DNA of 64,000 nt from Rebecca billardiae RCC1528 (GCA_965240325.2 OZ251231.1:1488001-1552000), one strand, 5' to 3'; counted from the stretch's first letter, positions 37,228-48,521 are shown. The notes: generated by a model from the sequence alone, not told the origin. A program made the numbers and translations.

Positions 37228-38837
37228 AAGAACGGTGCAACCACTCACCAGCGGCCTCCCCAGGCGCAGGCGGCAGGGGAAGCGGCCACCGTCCACAACT
37301 TCCGGGGCGCTGGAAGCGGACCAAGCATGGGCGCAACATGCCAGGCTTGGCGCCACGGGAAAGGCTCCGCGAGGCTTCGCGGGGCTCTTTGCATCTCGAG
37401 ACCTCGCCAGATGGGCTTCATGCGTCTGGCATCGTGGGTCATCCGGCGGGCTCGCAGGCAGTGGCGCCTCTGCCACAGTCGGCAGTCACGGACACGGACG
37501 CGTAACTACGGCGTAGCCTGACCATAAGCCTAAGGCTACGGCTGCGCCGTGCGGCCGTGCGCTGCCACTGCCCGAGCCGTCGGCGTCGGCTCGCGCGCGT
37601 GGCCGTGAGACTGTGGCCCGGTGCCGGTGGACATGGTCCGAGCCCGAGTCCTGAGCAGAGCTGATAATCGCTGAGCCCGCGAATACCGCCCGACGACGGG
37701 CAACACTGCCAACAGTTACAGTGGTTACAGCCTAAACTATCACGCATTAATGCCAACTAGAACTACGCTTATGTCGTGTCAGACGCAGAGTTCGGCCGTG
37801 CGGAGACGCTGAGCCCGAGTGCGGCAGTGTCGTCGTCGTCGTACGACGGTACGTAAGCTACTGACGAGTCGATAAGCGGGTCGACGGTCGTAGTTACGGT
37901 ACAGGTCGATGAGGGCAGCGGCCCAATGGCGCCCACTGGGCGTGGTGCATGGCGCCCGCCTCGCACGCGCTACAGCGCCCGGTGAGGTGGACGCAAGTCT
38001 GTCGAGACGCGTCACATGTGTGCCCAAGGTGCATGCCTGGCACATCCGCTCGTTTGCCGGCCGCTCCGCTGCCCATGCCTGGCCTGCACGCACCAAACGT
38101 AGCCGCCGAACGTGCCCCGCCACTGTGAGACGGCCGCGAACCGCGATGCACGGTGCCCTTCAGTGACGTGAGCAAGGTAGTCTACTACTGCAAGGGGACG
38201 CCAACCTGACGGCTGGCCATGCCATGGGAGGTAGTAGGGACGTCAGACACGCGCCAAGAGCCCATGGGAAGCTTGCTCTCCCCAGTTGGTGAGCTCGTCG
38301 GGCGTGCGCACGCGGTTTGTCTCAAAGTGCCCCCCCCCCCCCCCCAAGTGAGACAAACTTGATGGTGCTCGTGCTCCTCAACGGCATGGAGTTAGCCCAC
38401 GAGACTCGCAGCTTGAACTCTTCGTCTGATGCCCTCCACGACGACGTGCGCGAAGGGCGTGAGCGCCATCGCGGTGGAGCGCAAAACACGATCCGGGAGT
38501 TTGCCGATGTCTCATTCTGCCCTCACCCACCTGCACAGAATACTAATAAGAATAGAGACGACGACAGTATTCGTGTATGCCGGGATACGAACTCCGATCT
38601 ATTAAAATGCTTCCGACGAAGGTCACTTGAACAACCTTCTGTGAGGAACTCGTCACTCGGCTACATTTTACATTTTTACATTACAGTTTACTATGATTTA
38701 ACGTGCACACTTATTGGTTAAAGGCGTGATTGTATCCATCGTCCCCGTGACGCCACCGCCGCCGGCAGGGACGGGCGCACGGCAAGGCCCTTGCGCACGG
38801 GCAAGCGCGCGGTGCATCCTCGAGGTGCAGACACATC
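37228..38837. other. Intergenic stretch, 1.6 kb
   Basis: Between two plus-strand genes. A C-rich hairpin lies at 38315-38358. An open frame at 38317-38721 begins inside the C run and has no family, so it is not called. GC content is lower from 38540. No other feature. Confidence 0.5.
38315..38358 (+). repeat. Perfect 10-bp inverted repeat around a 16-base C run
   Basis: GTTTGTCTCA (38315-38324) and TGAGACAAAC (38349-38358) flank AAGTG, C16 and AAG. The arms could pair with the C run in the loop. Confidence 0.8.
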
Positions 38838-40022
38838 ATGGCAGTCACAGATCACGGGTTCCGAGAGTGGTTGGAGAAGCACAAGCGCGCCTTCGAAGCG
38901 GTCGCCGCGTGCTGTAGCTACGCATTCTGCTCGATCTCGCTGTCGCTCTTCAACAAGCTTGTCTTCTCTGGGATCGACTTCAACTATCCCGTGTCGATCT
39001 GCGCCTTCCAGTCGTGCTTTGCGGTGGTCTTCCTCCAGCTTGGCGACTGTCTGAAATTGTCACAGCCCGTGCCGCTGAGCAAAAGTGCGCGCCACTAAGC
39101 CCACGCGCGAGCGCCGTGCCTGAATGCGAAGCTGACCGCTCGCCCCGCGTGCCGCGCAGAGTTATTCCTCGTGATGCTGCCGGTTTCGCTGCTGTTCTGC
39201 CTGATGCTGTGGACGGGGGGAAAGGCCCTGCGCGAGGTCTCGATGCCCGTCTTCACTGTCTTCAAGAACCTCTGCGTGCCGGGCATCTCGCTGTGGGAGT
39301 GGTGCAGGCACGGCCAGCGCTTCTCGCGCGGCATCCTTGCGAGCATGGCGCTCATGGTCGTGGGCTCTACGTTCGCTGCCGCTGGCGACTTGACGGCGAC
39401 GCTCCGGGGAATCGCTTGGCTGCACGTCAACACAGCCATCACCATCGCATACATGGCATCGCTCAAGGAGATCATCCCGCCCGACATCAACTCCGCGGCG
39501 AAGGCGATGCACAACAACATCCTCACACTCATCATCTTCCTCGGCACATCCGCGTCAACCGGCGAGCTCTGGGACTTCGCGCGCGCGCTGCGACGGCAGG
39601 AGACGGGATTTCAGCTGGCGCTTGTCGTGACAGGCGTGCTCGGCACGGCAATCAACGTCAGCACATTTTGGCTGATGCGCGTGGCCGCGGGCTCCACGTA
39701 TGCCTTTGTCGGCGCGTCAAACAAGGTCCCAATCGCGCTGATCGGCCACTTCGCCTTCCACTCAGCGCTCACCGTGTACGGATGGGTGGGAGTCGCCTTC
39801 GGGTTGGCATCGGGCTTCCTGTATGCTTACTGCAAGGATCTGCAGAGGCGGCGCGAGCTCGAGACGAGCACCGACGAGAAGTCCCAGCTCATGGAGGAGG
39901 CCACGGGCCTTGCTGAGACGGATGATCATGACGTGGAGACGACCGCGGTGCCAGTCCATCAAGATGGCGCTGCTGGTGTCACGCAGGCTGCTGCACCTGG
40001 CAGTGCCAACCAGGATGCATAG
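38838..40022 (+). CDS. Nucleotide-sugar transporter, GDP-sugar-type (DMT superfamily)
   Basis: Two exons, 38838-39084 and 39160-40022; the 75-bp intron starts GTGCGCGCC and ends CGCGCAG, completing a Lys codon (PLSK|KLFLVMLPVS). Product 369 aa with nine or ten hydrophobic spans. Family marks: SISLSLFNKLVFSGIDFNYP in span 1-2, MLWTGGKALREVSMPVFTVF, KNL after it, and VGASNKVPIALIGH in the place of the VGALNKLP motif that binds the guanine in GDP-mannose transporters. The C-terminal tail (about residue 315 on) is acidic and cytosolic. It should exchange a nucleotide sugar for the nucleotide monophosphate across the Golgi or ER membrane. The change from GALNK to GASNK leaves the sugar uncertain. 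Confidence 0.87.
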
Positions 40023-40452
40023 ACTCTTCTTCGAGTCTGCACGGACCTAACGTCACGCGTCATGATCCTCTGGACAGGTGGGGCCACACGGACCGATGCT
40101 GATACTACTACCGACAAGTACTAAGTAGCCGCGACTGCCGCGTGTCACTGTAGCGCCGTAGCCCGTAGGCCGTAGTAGGCCGTACGGGCGTGTTAACGGT
40201 GCCGGCGGCCAGTGGCAGTGCCCGCCCAGTGTCGGTGAATAGTCTGACTATATATACTTCTGTGATGACGCGATGATACTTTATATCGATCGATTAGTCG
40301 TAGCAGTATACTAGCTGCTACGACGTATGTCGGCCAGCCAGTCTACTCAGACCACCGTAGCCGCATGATGCCCCGAATATTAGTCTACTATAGGCAGAGT
40401 CACTGACTGATCGATCAATCGACGTCGTATATTGGAAGTGGGACTTGTACCA
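40023..40452. other. Convergent intergenic stretch
   Basis: Between the transporter and HECT-ligase 3' ends. AT-richer, with short TATATA and GATCGAT runs. Nothing else recognised. Confidence 0.5.
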
Positions 40453-42932
40453 TCAGACAATGTGGAAGCCCTGCGTGTCTTTGATGGCCGTTAGCAGCTT
40501 CGTGCGTAGTGTCTCCAGCGACTTGTACTCTGGGAGCAGCAGGTGGTTGAAGCACGTGTGCGCCGATGGCAATCTGCCCTCATCCGAGCCGTGCCGAGAG
40601 ATCACCAGCCTGAGCCCGCTGAGGCCCTTGATGGGCACCCTGTCGCTGCCGGTGCAGAAGATGAGGAACCTGCGCTTGGTCTCCTCCTCCATCGCGTGCA
40701 CCACCTCCCAGAACGCCCTGCGCGGCGACGCCCACGCATGCGCCGCGAGGGGCATAAGCACCGGGCGCGCGGCGTGCTCCGCGCGCGGCGTGGCTGGGCG
40801 CACCTGATGGTCTCGTGCTCCGTGCCGTACCCGTCCTCGTACACGGTGCCCTTCTGCAGCGCGTGGAAGTCGAGGTCGGGGCTGCCGCAGATGAGCAGCT
40901 CGAGCTCCTCCCACCTGAAGAGCTCGAGCGCCTGCCCGCCGCACACCTTGTGGAACCCATCCCGGAACGCGCCGAACTGGCGCTCTACCGAGCCGGTGAG
41001 CGTGTGCGCGACGTAGCAGCGCACGTACTCGTCGCGGTTGGCCGCGGTCACCTCGAGCTGGGCGCCGCCTGGCACGAGCTCGTGCGTGCGCTTCTCGCCG
41101 TACACCTCCTGCGTGACGCTGAACGTCAGCCCGAGATCGCTCACGTCGCCGGCGTGGTCGAGCAGGCTCTGCAGGCCTCGCGCCAGTGCCTGCGCGTTCG
41201 CGGAGCAGCCGCGCGGCATGCGCGCGCGCACGCGCGCCCGGTCAGCTCAGCCAGCCGGGCCGCGCCGGCCGCGCCAGCCGCGCACTCGGCGCGCGCGCGG
41301 CGGGGGACGCACCGGGAACGCTCGGCGCAGGTCGTCGAAGGTGCACGGGGTGCCTCGCAGCTTCTTGTACACCACGTGCGGGAAGCGCGCGTCCACGATG
41401 ATCGAGTTGTACAGCGCGACGCCCAGCAGCATCCCGATCAGCTCGAACTCGCGCCTCGACTCAAACGACGCCTCGTTGAACCAGAAGGTGCGCGTGGCCT
41501 CGTCGTAGACGAACATGCCGTAGTTCGGGTCGAAGAGCTGGCTGATCGCGATCTGGAAGAACTCCTTCTGCACGCCGCCCTCGTCGACGCCCTCCTCGCC
41601 CACGAAGTGCACCTTGAGCGGCTTCTTCAGGTCGGCCGACTTGGACGCGAGCTGGTGCAGCGAGTCGCGGATCAGGTGGTCGCGCCGCACGCGCAGGACG
41701 AGGTACGGCGACTGCATCGACATGGTGAAGATCGAGCGGATCACCGCGCCCTCGAACTCCGACGCCATCTGCTCGATCGCGTCCAGCTTGAGCACCGCCG
41801 CCTTGGACGCGGGGTCGAGCACGTACGAGTGCTCGCACAGGCTGAAGCCGTCCGCGTTCACCCACCGCGCGTAGTCTGCGCGCACGTGCAGCTCGTGCGC
41901 GGCGAGCTCGGCGTTGATCGCGTCGTTGTAGAAGGCGCTGAACTCGATCGGCGTCGCCGACGCCTCGTTCGCCGCGTGCACCACGCCGAGCACGCCCACC
42001 GCCGCCTGGATGCCCGCGCTGATCGGGTCTGCGAGCGCGTGCTCATCGTCGTCAGCCGCGATGATGATGAACGTCTGCGCGCAGCTCACGAGGTGGCGCA
42101 GCTGGGCGCGCGGCGCCTTCGCCCACCACGAGGAGAGCTGGCCGTGCGCGGTGTCGGGCAGCCCGCCCAGGGCCGCGTACACCGGCCCCAGGATCGTCTC
42201 GTGGTGCTGCGGCTCGGCGAGCGCCGGGCACGACAGCAGCAGCGCATAAGCATGCGCGACCCGGCCCTCGCGCGAGGCGATCGGGTTGTCGTCGCCCTCG
42301 GCCGCGTCCTCCGCGGCGGCGAGCAGCGCGGCCAACGCGTCCGTCGCCGCGTCGAGCAGCGCCGCCGAGCCCTCCCCCGCGCCCGCGACGTGCGCCCAGA
42401 ACGCGCCGAGCTGCTCCCAGTCGACCGGCTGCGGCACCGAGTCCTCCACCGCGTCGTCGCCGCCGTCAGCCGGGCGCGGCGCCGGGCAGAAGCTCTCGTT
42501 CAGCGCGCGCATGTCCCCGAAGACGGTGCCGATCATGGCCGCAAGACCCGCGGAGCTCGTCGCGTCGTCGTCGTCCTCCGCCTGCAAGTGCCGCACGAGC
42601 TCGATGTCGAGGTAGCTGCCGACGTCCTCGCATAGCCGTGGCGGCACGCGCTGCTGCGCGAGCTGCAGCGCGCGCACGGCGGCGTCGTTCGGGTCCAACG
42701 GGCCCGTGCCGCAACGGAAGTTCGAGCAGTGCGGATTGCGGCAGCCGGTCGGGCGGCGGCACCCTTTTGTCAGCTGCGTGAAGTAGCGGTGCACAAGCGT
42801 CGCAGCTGCGTTCACGGGCGTGTCACCCGCGCCGCCGCTTTCGAGCTGGTCGGCGGTGCTGAGTGCCACTGCGCGGGCGTCACAGCCGGTGCGGGGTGCG
42901 CGCAGGCGAGTGAGAGCCGGTTCGGCGCGCAC
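40453..42932 (-). CDS. UBE3A-like HECT E3 ubiquitin ligase with AZUL zinc finger; 5' end unresolved
   Basis: Exons 42932-41313 (5' limit uncertain), 41189-40804 and 40717-40453; introns of 123 and 86 bp with GTGCGTCC and GTGCGCCC donors. At least 756 aa. The AZUL domain lies near the N-terminus: VHRYFTQLTKGC, then four Cys spaced C-x5-C-x4-C-x4-C, followed by C-rich sequence as in E6-AP. The HECT domain fills the last 350 residues: LKVHFVGEEGVDEGGVQKEF, FWFNEASFESRREFELIGML and the catalytic Cys in SAHTCFNHLLLPEY, 33 residues from the C-terminus, which ends KDTQGFHIV. It accepts ubiquitin on Cys and passes it to substrates. No ATG lies in frame between a stop at 43002 and the AZUL domain, so a short first exon is missing; only 200 bp remain before the eL34 gene. 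Confidence 0.88.
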
Positions 42933-43141
42933 GCGCGCGCTGTGCGACCGTGGAAGGGCGGGAGCGCGCGCGCGGACGCACTCTGCCGCTTGGAGCGCTG
43001 CTCACCAGCCCGGGGCACCCGGGCAAGGGCTGTACGGTTAGGTTAGCGCCCAGAGTCCGGAGCCAGATGTAGTCCGGAAACCCCGGTTCACGTGGCAGTG
43101 GCGAGCGCGAGTGGGAGCTGAGCCAAAGCTTTCACGTCGCC

Positions 43142-43807
43142 ATGGCGCAGCGGATCACGTACAGGCGGCGGAAGTCGTTCAACACCAAGTCGAACAAGAT
43201 CCGCAAGGTGAAGACGCCCGGCGGTAAGCTGGCCGTGCAGTACCTGCAGAAGAAGCCCAAGGGCGTGATGTGTGGCGACTGCCACAAGCGCTTGCAGGGG
43301 GTGCGTGGCTGTGCCCCGGCGCCGGGCGCGCGGGCCCTGGATGGAGCTGTGGGGTCGTTCGCCGCGCGGCCGCCAGCTCGCCCGCGGCATGCAACCGACA
43401 GTTGGCTGGCTCGGGGCATGCGCGCCCGCCCCCAATGCCGATTCTCACCTTTGGAGCACGCGGCCGTTTCCGCCCCCCGCCTGCGCAGATCCCGTCGCTC
43501 CGGCCCAAGGAGTACTCGCGCATCTCGCGCCGCGAGAAGACGGTCTCTCGCGCATACGGTGGCTCGCGCTGCGGCAAGTGCGTGCGCCAGCGGTGAGTGC
43601 ACGCGCGCCGTCGCCGCTCAGGCTTGCCCGTGCGCGCGCGCGCCCGGAGCGCTGGTCGGTGGGCAGCCTCGCTGACGCACACGCACATGCCTGCCTGGGC
43701 GCTCGACCCGCCCCGCGTCGCGCAGGATCGTGCGTGCGTTCCTCGTGGAGGAGCAAAAGATCGTGAAGAAGGTGCTCAAGGCGCAGGGCCAGGTCCAGAA
43801 GGCCTAA
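43142..43807 (+). CDS. RPL34: 60S ribosomal protein eL34
   Basis: Three exons, 43142-43300, 43489-43592 and 43726-43807; introns of 188 and 133 bp (donors GTGCGTGG and GTGAGTGC, acceptors GCGCAG). Product 114 aa, the family length. It begins MAQRITYRRRKSFNTKSNK, and continues with CGDCHKRLQG, SRAYGGSRCGKCVRQR (second Cys pair of the zinc-ribbon-like site) and RAFLVEEQKIVKKVLKAQ. It is a structural protein of the large cytosolic ribosomal subunit. The start codon stands about 210 bp from the last secure exon point of the divergent HECT gene, implying a shared promoter. Confidence 0.95.
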
Positions 43808-44265
43808 GCCAGGCCTCAGGACGTGGCTCACAGCACGGGCGGCGGCTCAGTCAGCACGCGTCGACGGTCATCGGAGGATTGGGCGCGGGGGTATGCGGCT
43901 GGGCGCGACGTGATCGGCAGCTTCGGTGTCTTCGACCTGAGCGCAGCGATGCACGAGGGTCTCGTTGCGTTCACCTGGCTCGCGCTTTGAGCGACATGGA
44001 TGACCGATGGCCGCATGGCGATGACGGCTACACGGTCGGTCGCGGCAGAATGCGGCGCGGATCTGTCGGTCCGCGCCGCTGTCCAGAATCCGTGTCAAAC
44101 TTTGTCGAACACAACGACTGTGGAGCTGACCGTCTGCGCTTACTCGCGCGCACAGACCGTGGCATGTGCCCGAGTCATCGTCGGATGTGGTCATGTGGGC
44201 AGCCTGGGCAGATCTTAGTACACTAGCTTACTAGAGATTCCTGATTAGAAAAGCGGACGTGAAAA
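43808..44265. other. Intergenic stretch between eL34 and the mannosyltransferase gene
   Basis: Same-strand neighbours. No coding evidence, repeat or known element seen. Confidence 0.5.
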
Positions 44266-45648
44266 ATGTGCGCTGCTAGCTTTTCGAGTTTTCGTGCTCG
44301 GGACACGATGGCGACGGCGCCCGCCGTGCTGACCGGCCTGGGCATCCTGCTCGTGGCCGCGCTCGGGCGGAGGCGGCGGGTGAGGTGCGCGGGCGCATCC
44401 CTGCGCGTCGTTTTCGTGCACCCAGACCTCGGCCTCGGCGGCGCTGAGCGGCTGGTCGTCGACGCGGCCCTCGCAGCAGCCGCACGCGGCCACTCGGTCT
44501 GCGTGTACACGTCGCACTACGACCCGTCGCGTTGCTTCGAGGAGACGAAGGGCGGGCGCTTCGAGATCGTGGTGGGCGGGGACTGGATCCCACGCTCGAT
44601 CGCCGGCCGTGCGCACATCCTGTGCGCCGTCGCGCGCGGCATCGCGCTCGCCGCCTACCTGCTGGCGCGCGAGGCGGGCGGCGCACACGTCGCGTTTGTC
44701 GACCAGCTGAGCATCGCTGTGCCGCTGCTGCGGCTTGGAGGGCTGCGCGTGGTGTTCTACTGCCACTTCCCCGACAAGCTGCTTGCTCGCACGCAGCGCC
44801 TCTCCCTCGCCAAGCGCCTCTACCGCCTCCCGTTCGACGCGGCCGAGGAGCTGACGACGGGCTGCGCACACGCGCTACTCGTGAACTCTGCCTACACGCG
44901 CGCCGTGTTCGCCCGGTCCTTCCCGCTGCTGAGCGCGCTCCGCGCGGCGCCGGAGGTGCTTCACCCGTGCGTCGACCTCGCGCGCATCCCCGCCCTGCCG
45001 CCGCCCGCGCCCACCGCGCCCTCCGCCGCCGCCCTCGCCTTCCTCTCCCTCAACCGCTTCGAGCGCAAGAAGGAGCTCGGCCTCGCGCTGCGCGCGCTCG
45101 CTGCAATGCGCCCGGCCGCGCGCGCGCGCGCGCGGCTCGTGGTGGCGGGTGGGTACGACGAGCGCGTGCGTGAGAATGTGGAGTACTACGCCGAGCTGGT
45201 CGCCCTCGCCGCGCAGCTCGGCGTCGAGTCGCAGGTCGAGTTCCGCCGCTCCGTGGATGACGCGGAGCGCGCGCGGCTGATGTCCGAGGCACTCGCTGTC
45301 GTGTACACGCCAGCGCACGAGCACTTTGGCATCGTGCCCCTCGAGGCGATGGCGGCGGCGCGCTGCGTGATCGCGGCGGATAGCGGCGGGCCGCTCGAGA
45401 CGATTGCGCACGGCGAGACCGGCTGGCTCTGCGTGCCCACGGCCGCGGCCTTTGGCGCCGCGCTCGAGCGGTGTGTCGACGAGCCAGATGCGGCCGTGCG
45501 CATGGGGCGAGCTGGCCGAGAGCGCGTGCGCGATCACTTCTCAGCCGAGGTGTTCGGCGCGCGGCTCGAGGAGGCGATTGCGGGCCAAACTAGCGTGCGC
45601 TCGCGGCCGCGGGCGGACGGTGGACCGGTGACAGGTCGCTCATCGTGA
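44266..45648 (+). CDS. ALG2: ALG2-like alpha-1,3/1,6-mannosyltransferase (GT4)
   Basis: Single exon, 460 aa. An N-terminal hydrophobic anchor (VLTGLGILLVAAL, about residues 20-33) precedes the GT4 fold. ALG2 marks: RVVFVHPDLGLGGAERLVVD, VVFYCHFPDKLL, LPFDAAEELTTGCAH, FLSLNRFERKKELGLALR, RSVDDAERARLMSEALAVVY and the donor-binding EHFGIVPLEAMAA. ALG2 adds the second and third mannose to the dolichol-linked oligosaccharide on the cytosolic ER face, for N-glycosylation. Length is slightly above the 415-aa human enzyme, from the Ala-rich loop near 245 and a non-conserved C-terminus. An in-frame second ATG (44308) could also serve as the start. Confidence 0.92.
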   Translation: MCAASFSSFRARDTMATAPAVLTGLGILLVAALGRRRRVRCAGASLRVVFVHPDLGLGGAERLVVDAALAAAARGHSVCVYTSHYDPSRCFEETKGGRFEIVVGGDWIPRSIAGRAHILCAVARGIALAAYLLAREAGGAHVAFVDQLSIAVPLLRLGGLRVVFYCHFPDKLLARTQRLSLAKRLYRLPFDAAEELTTGCAHALLVNSAYTRAVFARSFPLLSALRAAPEVLHPCVDLARIPALPPPAPTAPSAAALAFLSLNRFERKKELGLALRALAAMRPAARARARLVVAGGYDERVRENVEYYAELVALAAQLGVESQVEFRRSVDDAERARLMSEALAVVYTPAHEHFGIVPLEAMAAARCVIAADSGGPLETIAHGETGWLCVPTAAAFGAALERCVDEPDAAVRMGRAGRERVRDHFSAEVFGARLEEAIAGQTSVRSRPRADGGPVTGRSS

Positions 45649-45980
45649 GCTCGGCTGCCCGGAGGCTATCGGCGCTTGCTTAGGCCGCCTCCGACGAGGC
45701 TCAGACCGTGCCTGCAGGTGGCGGCTTAGCCGCTTAGCTTGAGCCTTACCGCTTACGCCTACGGCCTAACCCGTAACCGCTTACGGCTACGCCCGTTGTA
45801 ACCCGTTTCCGCCTTACCTGCTGATGATTCAGACAGCACCGTCGCCTACTGCTAGCTCAGATATTCCGGGCTGCGCTACTCGGATCGTCAGTATCTGAAT
45901 TATCTTAATATAAGTGCTAATAATACTACTAATACTCTCTCTCTCTCTAGCTCTCTAGCTATATTATTAATACTATTATT

Positions 45981-46015
<35 letters not shown>

Positions 46016-46516
46016 GGCGGTATTAACTTAAGACACTTATTACTTAAGACTACAGTACCGACGCTATATAGACCAGACAGACCTGTAGCAGCTGATCGAG
46101 TATAGTCCGAGACTCAGATGCTGACCTTATGGCTGATCAATCCGCCTCCGGGGGCCCCGCCACTGCCAGCCGGCCCAGCCGCGCGGGCGCGCCAGCGGCG
46201 CGGAGGCGGCGGACCGGGCCGCGGATGTCGTCGATTCGTCATGTCGATGACCCGCGGCGCCGCGTCGCGGACCGCGGGCGCGCGGGTCAGGGGACTCAGG
46301 GCATGGCGCCTGGCGGGACTCCGCCGACTCAGAGGTGAGAGGAGTCGTAGTCGGATTGAAAGAGGCCTGCCAGACCCCAGAGTATCACTACATACAGTAG
46401 CGCGAGCCGGGACGGCCTGCGGCAGACCTTAGAGATACAAGGTCTACACAGTTGAAGTCATTCTCTCAGATGGTGCCCTGGCCCACATGGCACGGGCTCT
46501 CACTCATGCAGTGGCC
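45649..46516. other. Convergent intergenic stretch with microsatellites
   Basis: (CT)n at about 45934-45948 and (TA)n at about 45984-46014. Degenerate CGCTTACGGCTACG-like repeats at about 45720-45825. No gene seen. Confidence 0.6.
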
Positions 46517-48238
46517 TCATGGCACACACAGCAGGTGGCGCTCGTCCATGCGCAGCAGGAATGGGCATAGCCGCTCGAACAGCTCGTCCGGGTCCACGCT
46601 CGCGTCGAGCTTGTGCGCGGCCGCCTTGAAGCTGCGCACCACACGCCGTGCCGGGCGCGTGCGCGCACAGCGGATGAGCGCACGCTGCGCGCGGCGCGGC
46701 CCGCGCGGCCGGCGCAATCGGGCGCGCGCGGCGCCGCACGCACTGTGCGATGAGGCCAGGCTTGCCCGTGCTCCACGTCTTGAGCCGGCGCTCGGCCACC
46801 TCGCGCGTGTCGCGCGGGTGCTGCACCAACCGCGCCTCGAGGCCCGCGGGCGCGTCCGCCGGCAGCGCGCCCAGATGGTAGGCCTTGCCGCTGACCGGGT
46901 CGATGCGCCTGCTCGTGATCGCCGAGATTGCCGCCTCGTCCGCGAGCTCGAGCACGAGGAGCTCGCGCACGTGCACGCCCTTCTCCGTGAGGGCGAGCGC
47001 CTGCGCGCTCGTGCGCGGGAAGCCCTCCAGCAGCCAGCCGTGCAGGCGGCAATCCTCGGTCGCGAGCCGCTCGAGCACCAGCTGGCACATGATCTCATCA
47101 GGCACTGCGGCCGAGGGCGCGGGCGCGGGCGCGCAGCGAGGCGCGGCGCGGCGAGGCGCGGCGGGCGCGCGTAAGGGGCGCGGGCGAGGCAGAGCCGTGC
47201 GCGCGCCGGCACGCCGCGCCCAGCACTCCCGCCGTCGCTCGGCCGGCCCGCGCGCGCACCTGGCGCGTCGGTCTCCTTGTACACCTTGGCCTTGGCTCCG
47301 AGCTCGGTGCCGTGCGCCACCGCCGTCTCCACGAGCTCATCCGCAGACACGAGCACCGCGCCAAACTTGGCCGAGAGGCGGGCGGCCTGCTCGGCGGTGC
47401 CCGAGCCGGGCGGGCCGACGAGCGCGACGGCAGGCGCCGGGCGTGGCGCGCGCGTCGGCGCGGGCGCGGAGAGCAGCTTCCCGAGCCGCTCCGCGACGTC
47501 GGCGTCGCTGCCCCGGCCGTCGACGCTGAAGGCGACCTGCGCCCAGAGGCTGGCCATGCTCCGCTGCGTGCGGTGGTAGTCCGCGATCGAGGCGGCGATC
47601 GCCTCGGGCTCGTCCTCGGGCCGCGTCTCGAGCCTCGCCGCGACGTTCGGGTCCCCCGGCGGCTGGTCTGCCGTGTACGGCGGGTGGTCCGGATCCTCGG
47701 GGTCGTACCGCCGAGTCTCCGCGATCCGTGCGAACGCATCCTCGTCCGTTTGGATCGAGACGTGCAGCGTGGGCAGGTTGCCCATGGCGAGGAGGAGCTG
47801 CGCCTGCTCGAGCGTGCGCGGGAAGTTCACCAGCACCCAGCCCTTCTGCTGGCACTCGTCCGAGAGCATCTGCTCCGTCAGCGCCTGCACGAGCAGGTCG
47901 TCAGGGATAGGCTCGCCGCTGTCGACGTACTTGGCCGCCTCGGCAGCGACGCCCGTTGACGCGATGTCGTTCACGACCGCGTCGGCGTCGACGACGACAA
48001 GGCCGTAACGGTGTGAGAGCTCCATCGCCTGCACCGCCGCTAGCGAGCTGTCCACGCTCGTCAGTATCACGCGCGGCCGCTTGTCGGTCTGCAGCGCCGA
48101 GATGAGGAATCCGATCGGGTCGTCCGGCTTCTCGACGATGAGGCGGGCCATCATCCCCTCGAGGAGCTGGAACACCTTGTGCTTGTTGCAGTACTCCGTG
48201 TTCTCGTCCATCAGCCCCGACGAATCTGGCATCACCAT
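46517..48238 (-). CDS. AK8-like two-domain adenylate kinase relative, P-loop lysines missing
   Basis: Three exons, 48238-47260, 47104-46744 and 46631-46517; introns of 155 and 112 bp (GTGCGCGC and GTGCGTGC donors). Product 484 aa, close to human AK8 (479 aa). The N-terminus (YCNKHKVFQLLEGMMARLIV, EKPDDP) is the dimerisation-like segment of AK7/AK8. Domain 1 (about 52-255) has RPRVILTSVDSSLA where the P-loop should be, but keeps GWVLVNFPRTLEQAQ. Domain 2 (about 270-484) has VALVGPPGSGTAEQAA, with Thr in place of the P-loop Lys, and keeps VPDEIMCQLVLERLATEDCR and LLEGFPRTSAQA. With both lysines gone, phosphoryl transfer is doubtful. AK8 belongs to cilia and flagella in animals; a similar flagellar role is inference. 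Confidence 0.85.
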   Translation of the reverse strand: MVMPDSSGLMDENTEYCNKHKVFQLLEGMMARLIVEKPDDPIGFLISALQTDKRPRVILTSVDSSLAAVQAMELSHRYGLVVVDADAVVNDIASTGVAAEAAKYVDSGEPIPDDLLVQALTEQMLSDECQQKGWVLVNFPRTLEQAQLLLAMGNLPTLHVSIQTDEDAFARIAETRRYDPEDPDHPPYTADQPPGDPNVAARLETRPEDEPEAIAASIADYHRTQRSMASLWAQVAFSVDGRGSDADVAERLGKLLSAPAPTRAPRPAPAVALVGPPGSGTAEQAARLSAKFGAVLVSADELVETAVAHGTELGAKAKVYKETDAPGARAGRPSDGGSAGRGVPARARLCLARAPYARPPRLAAPRLAARPRPRPRPQCLMRSCASWCSSGSRPRIAACTAGCWRASRARARRRSPSRRRACTCASSSCSSSRTRRQSRRSRAGASTRSAARPTIWARCRRTRPRASRRGWCSTRATRARWPSAGSRRGARASLASSHSACGAARARLRRPRGPRRAQRALIRCARTRPARRVVRSFKAAAHKLDASVDPDELFERLCPFLLRMDERHLLCVP

Positions 48239-48521
48239 CGCGCCCGGGGGGAGGCCAAGCGCGCCCGGCGAGCGCGCGGCGGTTCAAGTCGTAGTAGAAC
48301 TCGGCCCAGCTTGATCACGGAGGAGAAACGCTGAAACGGCGCGATGGCTGCCGAACTTGCGTCATTTTTGCGCGAGCCTTATTTTTTTCACGCCTCGAAA
48401 AATCAGATGACGAACGGCTTGCGGCCGGGAGCGAGCGGAGACCGGAGAGCGCCGAGCGTGACGAAGCGCAGATGAGGCGAAGTCTCGAGAGTGTCGCGCC
48501 CGGCTGGCCGACTCGCCGATA
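48239..48521. promoter_or_regulatory. Divergent promoter, AK8-like gene / plastid PH-like gene
   Basis: 283 bp between opposite start codons. An AT-rich block (TATTTTTTTCACG, near 48378) is the only compositional feature. Confidence 0.4.

Noticed and set aside
38317-38721. 134-codon plus-strand frame
   Set aside because: Begins in a homopolymer C run, no domain, and composition typical of non-coding DNA.
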